Source: Climacium dendroides
Taxonomy: Eukaryota; Streptophyta; Bryopsida; Hypnales; Climaciaceae
Reading direction: 5' to 3'
Assembly: GCA_950106755.1 (NCBI GenBank)
Contig: OX467088.1
Location: forward strand, 14,864,001-14,928,000
DNA: 64,000 bases
Shown: positions 35,171-45,454 of the stretch, piece by piece
Layout of the letters: each line of letters starts with the position of its first letter
How positions within the stretch are numbered: position 1 is the first letter of the stretch
Program-made: the position numbers and the translations under genes
The notes under the pieces: generated by a model
The model's input: the letters and a program-made list of their open reading frames with translations, nothing else
The model's database searches: none
What the model was told of the DNA's origin: nothing

Positions 35171-35325
35171 GGGAATTTCATTAAAATGGCCGTATTCCGA
35201 ATGCCATTTTCCCATTCATTTCCTTGTTTATCTCTAAAGTGTACTACTGGTATGATTTCAAGATGCGTACCTAAACTTGAATCCGTACCAAGTCTGGAAT
35301 ACCGCCAATTTAAAAATATTTTGGC
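35171..35325. mobile_element. MITE-like element, degenerate
   Basis: Begins GGGAATTTCATTAAAATGGC and ends near GGAATACCGCCAATTTAAA, the family's inverted ends. It lies inside the repeated 3' flank of peptide gene 2 and is missing from the homologous flank of gene 1. Confidence 0.45.
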
Positions 35326-35428
35326 TAGCTGCTAGTAAATGTAGTGCTGCAAAAGCTCAATAGTCAGCACTTCGTTATTAATATATAAACTGTCACAATG
35401 TCCTCTACATTTAGCACATGGAAAGTTG

Positions 35429-35510
35429 TTATATTTCACAATGTAACTTGACCCCCAAACTTTCTTAAAACAGAAAGTTTGTGGGGTTCAAGTTGCACTG
35501 TGAAATATAG
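35429..35510. repeat. 82-bp near-perfect foldback hairpin
   Basis: The left arm 35429-35465 starts TTATATTTCACA and ends CAAACTTTCT. The right arm 35472-35510 is its reverse complement apart from a few mismatches and a 2-nt bulge. The loop is TAAAAC. Such a stem resembles a plant microRNA-type precursor or a minimal foldback MITE. No coding content. Confidence 0.75.
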
Positions 35511-35941
35511 TACCCCTGGGACAACACCCTGCCGTTCTCCGTGTGTGACAATTAAGTCACGTACTGCACTAGTTGTAGAATACAAGTCATTAAGTCCTGG
35601 ACACAAAGTTTTACGTACTTAATCCATCTACTACTTTTCTGGAAAATATATATAGAATTAAACCAAACCAAATCAAATTGCATCAAATCGAAGCGACAAT
35701 TGAAGCACGTACACCAATTCCCATGCGTGCCCGTACTCTCGATATCCAATTGCAATGGATCGAACTGTACTACAAACGAAGTTCTTCTGAACTGGGACTC
35801 TACAAACTCTAGAACCTGACGCTCAATACTTTCACTGCCAACCAGCAACTGACTGAAGCTAGCTGCTTGCAATTCTATTGCTGCTTCGATCCATCAGTTG
35901 CTGCAGCTGCAGGAGCTCAATACTTCACGAACTCATCAGTA

Positions 35942-36118
35942 TTAACCGCCACATCCGCCTCCGCACCCACCGCCTCCCCCACCACCCCTCCCCCCGGATA
36001 ATCCTCTTCGTCGAAGAGGCGGACGTCCGTCGAAGCCCGTGCACAAGGCCGAGGACATCAGCACGGCCGCAGCTTCAAACACGGGCACCCCAACCAGCAA
36101 ACCCAGAAACACCAACAT
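35942..36118 (-). CDS. Small Gly/Cys-rich peptide with hydrophobic N-terminus, paralog 2
   Basis: A 58-residue minus-strand frame starts at MLVFLGLLVGVPVFEAAAVL. It has the same plan as the gene at 30959-31168: hydrophobic residues 1-24, ALCTG with C26, a basic PPLRRRG segment, and a Gly tail with two Cys. Compared with paralog 1 the tail is shorter and the linker reads FDGRPPLRRRG, not HNPSKGPRVRRR. Frame conservation across substitutions and the shared start support a real gene. The two lie about 5 kb apart on the same strand within a local duplication. Function and processing are unknown. Confidence 0.68.
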   Translation of the reverse strand: MLVFLGLLVGVPVFEAAAVLMSSALCTGFDGRPPLRRRGLSGGRGGGGGGGCGGGCGG

Positions 36119-36790
36119 GATCGATCGCCACAACCTCGAAAATAATACACACTAGCGGGCTTGCGGATCAGATCAGATCGATCGACCACTAGCTAGCAAG
36201 CTAGCTAGACACCAGCACCGATCGAAACAGGAAATTCAACGAAATGCCACAGGTACACTTCTAAGTACGACAGGAATGTACTGTCTACTGATCCCCGATT
36301 CACTTAGTTCCCGTCAATTGGGTTCCAAGGAGCAAGATGTAATTTTAGTAGACTATTGCAAGGTCGGAAGTATCGATCGAGCCAGGGAAATGCATGCTGG
36401 TAGCTAGCTGAGGATCAGAGTTGAAGGCCCAGAGAGTTTTATACGCACTCTCGATGCGCCGTGGTTTGGCCTCACATTCTTGAGCTCCAAGGCAAGTGAG
36501 GATCCCATTGCTTCACTGCACAGTACGTCGTGATCATGAGTTGTGTGAGCCAGTGAGGAAGTTAAGAATAATTTCCACGAGCTGTAACACGAGTGACGCG
36601 CTCTTACTGTAGAATGTATCCCCGGGACGGCACATGGCAATTGCTCGTCTGCTTCCTTCAATCGATCGGATCGGATTGATGTCGATCCCGGTCCGGTCAT
36701 TTGCATTGTACGTGAGGTTGTGGCGTTCCAGAAGTGGGGAATATGCCTGAATCTATGTGCACGTGGGTTAACTTTTGTTCAGTCCTGTGC
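36119..36790 (-). promoter_or_regulatory. 5' leader and promoter of peptide gene 2
   Basis: Shares the GATCGATC/GCTAGCTAG-rich composition and several blocks with 31169-31720. A TATAAAA lies on the minus strand at 36437-36443. An open minus-strand frame at 36404-36706 overlaps this region and is considered incidental. Confidence 0.45.
36437..36443 (-). promoter_or_regulatory. Candidate TATA box of peptide gene 2
   Basis: GTATAAAAC on the minus strand, about 320 bp upstream of the ATG at 36118, at the position equivalent to the TATA-like site of paralog 1. Confidence 0.4.
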
Positions 36791-37362
36791 CCTATCATGT
36801 ACACCTTTGTGTTGACCGACTTCAATTGGGTCCTTGCCGACTAATGCCAACTGCCAACTGTCCGCTTTGGGTGCGCTTTGGGTGAGCATGTGCGGATGTT
36901 CCTCGACCAACACTCTAAAGTGAAAGTGATCGCTCTGATCCCTGACTGGACTTGAAGTGTCACCATGACATGAGGAAACCCATTCCAGGGTGGTCAGTTT
37001 ACAGATACGCCCGAAGGCACGCCCAAAGGCAGATGTGTCACCCTCACCTGATCCCTGAAGCACTGGACTTGAAGTGTCATCCTCACCTGTTGAAAGCAAG
37101 AATGTGCAGCTTTTTCATCTGGAAAGCTCGAATGTGAGAGAAGTGTGCTACACGCCATGGTAAGGTCCGCTTAGTAGGTTCTACTGAAGCCATTTAGAGA
37201 AGTTTTGAGTATTGAATTTATCATATTTTGTGGTTTACCATGAACCATTCTTAGTATAGTGAATCTTGAAACTATTAGTACATAAAAAGTAGACTATAGA
37301 TTCTTCATTTTGAATTGAGAATCTACTTATCGCTTGAAATTAATTGGTATACATATCTTTAA

Positions 37363-37720
37363 GGGGGAATTTCGTTAAAAATGGCAGTATTCCATGTGCC
37401 ATTTTCAAACCAGGTTTGAATTGTGAAAGTAACATCTAGGATAGGTATAGACTTCAAAAATCTTGAATTTATATAGACTTTAGAAATCTAGGAAAGTAGG
37501 ATTGGTGTAGATTTCAAACAACACTACAACATGATTTGAATTTTGAAGCTAACACCTAATGTTTGACACATTTAGACTTTAGACATCTATGAATGATATA
37601 GATTTCAAAAATCTAAGACAATTATAAATTTCAAACCTCTTGAATCATTGAATGATCTAAACTATAAAATTTGCCAAGGTTGTGAAATTTAAGAATTTTG
37701 TCATTTTAATGAAATTGCCC
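37363..37720. mobile_element. MITE-like element, best-preserved ends (358 bp)
   Basis: The left end GGGGGAATTTCGTTAAAAAT and right end TCATTTTAATGAAATTGCCC are inverted repeats. The flanks both contain ATCTT, a possible target duplication. The interior repeats several 'TAGACTTTAGAAATCTA'-like short palindromes. It has no open frame. Same family as 24741-25005. Confidence 0.65.
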
Positions 37721-38344
37721 ATCTTAATATTGGGACAAGTGTGTTGGATATTGATTTCAAGAATGTCATTGAAGAGAGTGTCAAACAAAAAAGTCTAAAT
37801 ATTACTCTTTAGTCCTCATCCTTTCTTATTTAGGATAGAGGTTCTAGACTTGTAGTATACTAGTATCCAACATGATAGTCAAATTTGACAAAAATTTAGA
37901 GATATTATGTTTCAAGGGTGTCTAATTTCAAGGTATGCTTTATAATGTTGAATTTGGGATAGATTTGGAAGTATCATGAAAAAATGATAGAAAAATTCCA
38001 CTAAAAGAATGATAGAAAAATATTTTAAAATGGATGTACAATAGAGTTTTATTTGGACCTATGTGGAAGATATGAAATTTTAAATTTTTAAATTTTTGCA
38101 TTGTAAGTACACATCTATGGTAGAAACATAATCTCAATAGTTGATTTTTGGAATTTTTTTGAATATTGAAAGGTTTTAAAAAAAATGAAAATAAAAATAT
38201 GATAAATCAATATTTAAAATAAAATATGATTTTCTTAAACTGAAAGAATAAAAAATATAAATATATAACTAAAAAAAATAACATATTTTCAATAAAATTT
38301 TGGTTATCTTGGACTGACATATTTAAATTAATACAAGTATTTTT
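37721..38344. other. AT-rich intergenic DNA, no gene recognised
   Basis: No coding or repeat structure that I can support. Confidence 0.5.
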
Positions 38345-38690
38345 TGCATGTAACTAAACTTCTTTCAAATCATTTTAAATATGAAGATGTCCTAATAATT
38401 ATATAGAAATATCGAACATCATGACTGACCGTACATCCCTTTTCCTTCAAAAATGACATGAACGACCTAGATCGCTTCTGTCGACACCAAGGACAGAAAC
38501 CAAGGGAAGTCACAGAAGGAAAACAAGTTGGGCCTGCATGTAAAGCAAGCCTTTCAATGAATCAGCCAGATTGTGTGTTTTGAAGGCGCAATCAACTCTC
38601 TAATGCTCTCTAGTGTACCTAGAGCTTCCTAGCAAGACCAAGACTCTCATCGTTGGTGCCGTATTGCTCCCATTCTATCATCGTATTCAT
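38345..38690 (+). pseudogene. Third, decayed copy of the RNF216-like gene's 5' leader
   Basis: Matches 3766-4010 and 43900-44130. Shared landmarks are TAACTAAACTTCTTTCAAAT, CGAACATCATGACT, AGATCGCTTCTGTCGACA, GGACAGAAACCAAGGGAA and GTGCCGTATTGCTCCC. It carries several single-base indels and an extra 50 bp or so (around 38575-38625) absent from both other copies. Homology stops near 38690, before any coding exon. Confidence 0.8.
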
Positions 38691-38859
38691 TATTTTGGAA
38701 GTTTTTCATGGAAATGGGAGTTTTTAAAACAATCATAGATCATAAATTCAATAGAATTCACTATCAATAAATACCAATTAAGCAATGCAAAGTGCATATA
38801 GAAATGAAACATTTGTTAATTCTAAGTAGTCATTTAAAAATACTTAGAACATTATAAAA

Positions 38860-40112
38860 TACTACAATAAAAACAATGTTTTATAACTGGGGATAATTGG
38901 TGACTACTCACAATTATATTTTTAGATGCCAATATCTTGAGGAGAAATATGACTGCAAAATATGACTGTTAGTCATTTTTGAACCTTGTACTTCACAAAC
39001 GTATACTATATACTCATGGGGATCACGAAAGTATTTCTTAGAGAGTATAAAGAACATGTTTGGAGAATGTTGAGTCATATTTCTAATCATATTTTTATGG
39101 AAGTGACATTTTTTAAATTTTTGGGTAGCCCAAAAAAAATATGGGCAATTCAAAAAAAATATGGACAAATCATTGTTTAAAATTTTGAAATCCTAAGCAA
39201 TTTTTTTTTCGGATTTTCAAATCTAATCACTACTTTTTTAGAGTTTTGAAACCGTAGCCGCCACTTTTCTTGACTCTTTTTCTTTGCCTTTATTGTCTCT
39301 TAGTTCTTACTTATTATTACTTGCTTGAGTTACATTTCACAATATATATTGATCAAAATATAATTATTTATAGTCATATAATGCTCATACTTTTGTGTGT
39401 TAAAATGTAACCTTACACATCCCAAAATATGATTACAATCAGTCATAAAATTACTAATGACATTCATATTAACTACTATGTCAACCAAAAATATGACTCA
39501 CAAGAGTCATATTTTGCATTAGCAAAGAATATGATTCACAAGAGTCATATTCACATTTCATATCATTTAAAAATATGACTCATGAGAGTTATTTTCCACA
39601 TAACAAAAAATATGACTCACAAGAGTGATATTCCACAATTCACATCAACAAAAAAAATGACTCATCACAGTCATATTTCACGTCAACAAAAAATATGACT
39701 CATTGTAGTCATATTCTACATCAACCAAAATATGATTCATCACAATCATATTTTACATCAACCAAAACATAATTCACCACAATCATATTCCATGTCAATA
39801 AAAAATATGACTAAACGGAGTCATATGTCATGTAGAATTTTTTTTCCCCGGGTAGCTCAAAAGAAAGTCAAGTCCCTAAAGATAGTCAACATATACGCCA
39901 CATTGACATACTATGTCTAAATATGGATATTTATATCCATCAACCCATATGACTATCAATATGATTGATGTCTAAAGTGATTGCTTTTAAACTACTGGAG
40001 TCAGTCATATTCCAAATCATCTACAGTGATTTTTACGTGAGTTATAATTTTTGATTTTACGACTCACTGCAGTCATATTTTGCAGTCATAAAACACTACT
40101 TTTGCTGTAGTG
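38860..40112. mobile_element. CACTA-ended non-autonomous element, 1,253 bp
   Basis: The right end, read inward, begins CACTACAGCAAAAGTAGTG and continues TTTTATGACTG. The left end reads (T)ACTACAATAAAAACAATG, then TTTTATAACTG. The two are imperfect inverted repeats of about 29 bp starting CACTAC, the hallmark of plant CACTA elements. Flanking triplets are AAA and GAA, so the target duplication is not perfect. The interior lacks a transposase and holds an array of small palindromes (39480-39835). Confidence 0.65.
39480..39835. repeat. Minisatellite of TGACTCA-containing palindromes, period about 38 bp
   Basis: Nine or so units of the form AATATGACTCACAAGAGTCATATT followed by a short C/A-rich spacer start near 39483, 39528, 39571, 39608, 39654, 39690, 39729, 39767 and 39803. 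Each unit is itself an inverted repeat around ATGACTC...GAGTCAT. TGACTCA is the recognition core of GCN4/AP-1-type bZIP proteins; binding is not shown. Confidence 0.8.
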
Positions 40113-40312
40113 GAAAGTATTCATCAAATTTACATGTATTAGATGTGTATACTAAAAATATAGAATAGGTCATATTTAAAATCTACACTTCTACCATGGA
40201 ATACTATATACAAATTATATTTACATAGTATATAATAGAGGCTTCTTTGAATAAAATGGAATCACAAATTGTCACAATCTTACTAGTGAGATATCAAAAA
40301 TCCAAAATTTTT

Positions 40313-43300
40313 AGTCACTCTATAATATTTGATTTCTCTAATAGAGAGACAGAAATCTATCCTTCAACTTCTCTTGAGCCTCAACTCTATTCAGTATATG
40401 AAGAGGACCTTTGGCTTGTAATCTCAAGCACTTGCATCTTCAGAGACCTCCGCTACCAAGCATCCCATGTTCGGTGACTAGAAGAATTCTGAACTCACCT
40501 GTCATGTGTCTTACATTGGCGTCTCGCAACCCCTAGTGAATTGCATCGGGATAGAGGAGGTTGAAGGATGCCTTAGGTTGCTCTTCATGTTTGCTATTTG
40601 GAGATTTACATTTTTTCAAACTAGCATACTACAAGGTAATATGGTTATATGTGTCTAAAAATGTTTTTTTTTCTAAAATTTGATATTTATACTAGAACTA
40701 AGGCTCATGGAAAAAAATTGTGTAAATTATTCATTTATATCTATAAATGATTTTAGAATGGGATATTTAGATTTGTGATTTATCAATAAATATTAGTTAG
40801 TACAATGGTATAAATTATTCCCTCATATTTTGAATTTTTGTCTCTAATTTTTACTATTTGGATTTTAAATTAAAAACTTCCTCATTGCATGAGAAATCAT
40901 CAAAAAAGGACAAAAAAATTGTCAATTCTCTTGAGTAAGTTCTTTGCATTGCTAGGTGATTTAATATAATCTAGATTCTACATTTGAAAATTTTCATGAA
41001 TGAACCTAACATTATGTATTTATGAATGGTCAAAATCCTCATTCTTGTATATACTTAGAAAAAAATTTATACTAAAATTAAAGAATTGATGTTTGTTGAC
41101 CCTATTTTGCAAGAATATAAAAAAAAGGATTTTCCTACACTTTAAACATTATAATATTTTAATTTACACTATCAAATGGATGAAAGTTTTACACTAATTG
41201 TCATATTAGTCTACTTCACTTTTGTATGGTTGTAGTCAAAAAAGAATTATTTCCAATTTGGACAATGCACCTAAAAATGGCATTTTTTTGACAATTTTTC
41301 TTGGAAAACATCCATGGTTGTTTAGGGGTTAAGTAAATTCCTAAAAGACTACAAGGCCACTAAGTGTCTTTCAACTATATTTGGGAAAAATTCAAAATAT
41401 GAACTTCACTAGTAGTGCATGAATAACAAAAAGACCTTGCCTACACAAATTTTTCATTGAATCGAACAATGCAATTCAATCAAGAAATGATCAACTATGC
41501 AATTTGGAATGAATTTTTGGAGAATGGAGAAGGTGTTCTAGGTTGTTACGTTAGACCCTCATATATTATCTTATACACAACAAAATGATCTAAAAAATCT
41601 TATACATCAAAATCATGATGATATGTTATGAGATGATTTGATTTGATTTTAGCACATGTACAAAATACCACCTAATCAAGCATCTTCCATCAATCTCATA
41701 AACAATGACATTTTCTCTAAAATTGTACAACACACATGCATATAGACCCAATATTTAGAATGAAGTGTTATGTGTGACAATTGAAAGCTCAAACTTTGGG
41801 CCAATGCAATTTTTGAAATGGAATAAATCTACTTCATTACATTCTTTGGGAAGTCAATCATGTAGATTTGTTAATTGTATTAAAGTAATAAGTATTTCTT
41901 GAATATGAATCTTTTAAAATAAATCAATGAACTTTTGATTTTTACAAAGGTGACAAGGTTAGTTACATCAATGTAATTTTAGATCTTTTATTAAATGTCA
42001 TTCCATTCATTGAAATACTAATCATTTCATTCAAAAGTCAAGGTCCAATCAATCTATACAACAATGCAATACGTATTTTATTTTTATAAAATGCATTGAT
42101 CAAAAGAAGGCCCGTTGAAAGTTGCTCACCATACATTTAATTATATGGTGTCAAAACTATCTTTACAAACCATATAGGTCAAATGCAAGTGTATAATCAC
42201 AATAATTGACCCTTCAAGTCTCATTATCTTTCATTCTCAATTTTAGGATTTTGATTTAAAAAGCTTTTCCACTATATGCAATTAAACTTAGGATTACTCC
42301 CAAATGGGTACCTCATATGGAGAAGATAAGAACAATACGACTTTGAGAAGTCAAGTGCTTCCTTGTGCAAACTACCATTGGTATTTTTATGGAAATTCCA
42401 AAATTTAGGTTCAAGTTTTGTTTTTACTTGAAATTCTTGCAAATCCTTTCATCATGTGCTTCTAGGTTTTGATTATTTGTGTTTTGATAAGCTACTCTAT
42501 TTTACTTCCAAGTTCACTTCCGATACAAATTATTTTATTTGGAAATATTCAAACTTTCTACTGTCCAATCATGGATTTCATTTGTTTGGAAATTTAAGTG
42601 GTAGTGTAGTTCTATACTTCTATTGTTCCCATTTCCACTTCGTTCGAAGCTTTGGGGGTGCACTTAGTTCTACTATAACAAACCACGTGCAAACAAGTAG
42701 TTTTTAATAATCCATAATTTTAACATCAAATTTTGAGCATTGTTTACTAATGCCTATAGGATTCTACTCTCAAAATTTGGTTCATTTTTTAAACAATTTT
42801 TTTTATATAATTAATATAGGGGGAAAAATAAATTTTTTGTTCTACAGTGTATCTGTTTACTTCAAAAATTTGTAACAAATTATTATTAATAAATAAAAAT
42901 ATCAATAATTAAAAATATAAAATTTTAAAGTAAAAAAATCTATTCATTTTTTTCATTTAATTTTATTTAAAATTCAAAAAATATTTAGGGGTCCAAAGTT
43001 TTGTTTGCACGCTAACATTAAAAAAAGAGGGAGTGCACCCTTTGAGGTTCTAAGGATATGTGACTTGGATTTTTTATGAATAACATGATGGCACTCCATT
43101 TTTGTAATAAGCGGTTGACATAAGAAAGGAAAGGGTTGGCACCACTTACAAAGAGAAAGAAAGTATAAAGAAAGAAGGCAAAGCATAACATGGTAGAAGA
43201 AAAAAGAAGCCATTAATATAGGGAACATTAGGTGATCACTCTTTATGGCGAGATAGACAAACAAGGTATGTTTCCATTCAAAGCTAGATCAAAAGTAATT

Positions 43301-43955
43301 CAAAAATTGAGTTAGAAATTCAAATCTTCTCCAAAGTATTCATTGAGATTTTATGTCATAGTTTATAACTCTTCATATACAATTATTAAAAATTTATACC
43401 AATGAGTTTAAATTCAAAGTGTACATCCTTTCATGAACAATTTTAAATCACAATAGTTTATAGTGCAATAGTTTAGGGAACTATATTTATGAATTTTACT
43501 ATTACCTTTGAAATTGAATGTAGAAGTCAACAACTAGTTGTAGACTTGTGGCTCTAAACACTCAGTGAGTATAGACCTTGATTTCTTTGAAGGATGGCGA
43601 AGCATGTCTGAAGGGTCCAGAGGGTCTCATCGTCTATAGACTATAGTAGAAATCAATCCTCATACTCCATCAATATCAATGCTCTAAATATTCACTAACT
43701 TAAATGGGAAGAAATTTCTTGACTCCTAATTAAAAAGCTTATACCAAAAAAGAAAAGAAAAGGCCTTGCATTGGTAAACTGTGGAGATTTGTACAATTGA
43801 ATGGAGGAGCCCAATCCAACCCCAACCTAGCTTTAGATGGGAGTTCCCTCCGCAGTGAAAAATCAGCTTGGAGGCGTACATCCAAAATCAATGTTTCAAA
43901 ATGTAACTAAACTTCTTTCAAATCTTTTTAGTAATGAAGATGTCCGAACATCATG
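40313..43955. other. AT-rich 5' flank of gene copy B, no gene recognised
   Basis: Counterpart of 1-3835. A short open frame at 42456-42707 matches one in unit A, but changes fall at all codon positions. Considered noncoding. Confidence 0.55.
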
Positions 43956-45454
43956 ACTCACCGTACGTCCCTTTTCCTTTGAAAAGGACATGAACGGCCT
44001 AGATCGCTTCTGTCGACACAAGGACAGAAACCAAGGGAAATCGGAAGGAAGACGAGCAGGGCTGCATGTGAGCAAGCCTCCGAAAGAATCAGCCGGACCG
44101 AGCTTCATCCTTCGTGCCGTATTGCTCCCGTTCTCAGTTTTTCTTCTGTTGTTTCTCCAGATCTCGTCGCCTCGTTGTTGTCGATTGCAATTTCACCTTG
44201 CAGTGAGCGCGAAACTGCTGCAATTGTCATCTCCGGCAGGTGCGTCTCCCTTCGCGAAAACTGCATTTGATTGCGTTCGCCTTGTTGAGTTGTTGTCAAC
44301 GTTGGAGGTTTTATGTCTCTGGCATGTGTCAGTTGGCGAGCGGGGCGTTTGAATCGTGGAGTATGCCTGCGTGGCGTTTTTGCAACTTTGGAATTTAAGC
44401 TCTTAAAGTTTCGTTTATCTGCTTCCTTACAAGGGGCGAGATTTTCTGTGGTGTTGGAGCTTTGATTTGCTGAATCACGGCAACGGGCTTGGCTGCTTAG
44501 TTTTCTTTGGGTTTCTTCTGATCTATCTGATCTGCCGTTCGTGTTATACAGCTGCTTACTTTGCACCACTTCTTCCGCTCTTTTAAGAAACTTCTCTTTT
44601 TTCTTAAGAAATCCTCTCTTGTCGAAGCTAGGGACTTTGTTTTTGGTGATTTACGGCAGTTTGTGCTTGCTGCTTGGGATTCTGCTTGTAGTTCTACTGT
44701 TTTAGGTTTTTTGATTTCTCATCTGTAGTTTCGTGGCCGACTCTTGGTCCTGTGTTGGCGATCTTCTTAAATCAGTCCTCGTTGGTATTGAATATTGTTT
44801 TGATAGGATCCTTTTGTTTACAGTAGTTGTTTAATTTGTCATTGGGCTGCATAAGCTAATTCAATCAGGGCGTCTAACTAAGTTATATCGTCTGTATCTG
44901 CTGGAATGAAGTTTGTTTCCAAAATTTTAATGATTTCAGGGAAAAGCCACATACTCGCTTCCTCTCTTAGTGTCCACCAAACAAGTAAAATGATTCGTAG
45001 TAGGAACATCCAGTGTAAAACAATTAGTGTCTCGCACTCATTCCATTAACTTGTGTAGTGTGCAAAGAGGTGATGATACTGTTGTCCCTTGGCGTTCGAG
45101 CTATCTTCTGTTTTCGCTATCGTGGATGTTGTTTCGAATCCTGTTGGCGACCAACTCTTTGTGTCTTTTGGGCGGCCTTTTGTAATTTTCTCTATTCGAA
45201 ATTGTCGTTGGGATCGTTTGGTTTGGGTGCTTATGCACTTGTTCGCAAGAGTGCTACTTTAGTTTCCTTGTGCTGATATTGATATGATGCAGAGCTTTCT
45301 TTTGTACGTCTATCAGTGAGTGTCACAGGAGAGGACCGGCATCTTAGAGTGGATCACATCAACCACTTGAATGACCCCAAAGTTTCATTTACTGCTGCAT
45401 TGGCAAATAAGTTGTTTTCAATTGGTTGTTTTTGCCTTTAAGGTTGCGATCAGG
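43956..45454 (+). promoter_or_regulatory. Promoter and 5' leader region of RNF216-like copy B
   Basis: Nearly identical to 3840-5337, with a 10-bp deletion near 44105 and a few substitutions. It contains the same CT-rich leader and the candidate TTTGCCTTTAAG acceptor just before the ATG at 45455. The sharp rise in identity compared with the upstream flank marks its left border. Confidence 0.45.

Noticed and set aside
36779..37099. 106-codon minus-strand frame with CHGDTSSPV-like internal repeats
   Set aside because: Frame falls in short imperfect DNA repeats (TGTCACCNTCACCTGATCCC type); no other sign of coding.
39480..39835. Possible CRISPR-like array of palindromic repeats
   Set aside because: Spacers are short and not unique, repeats are degenerate, and the context is a eukaryotic CACTA-ended element.
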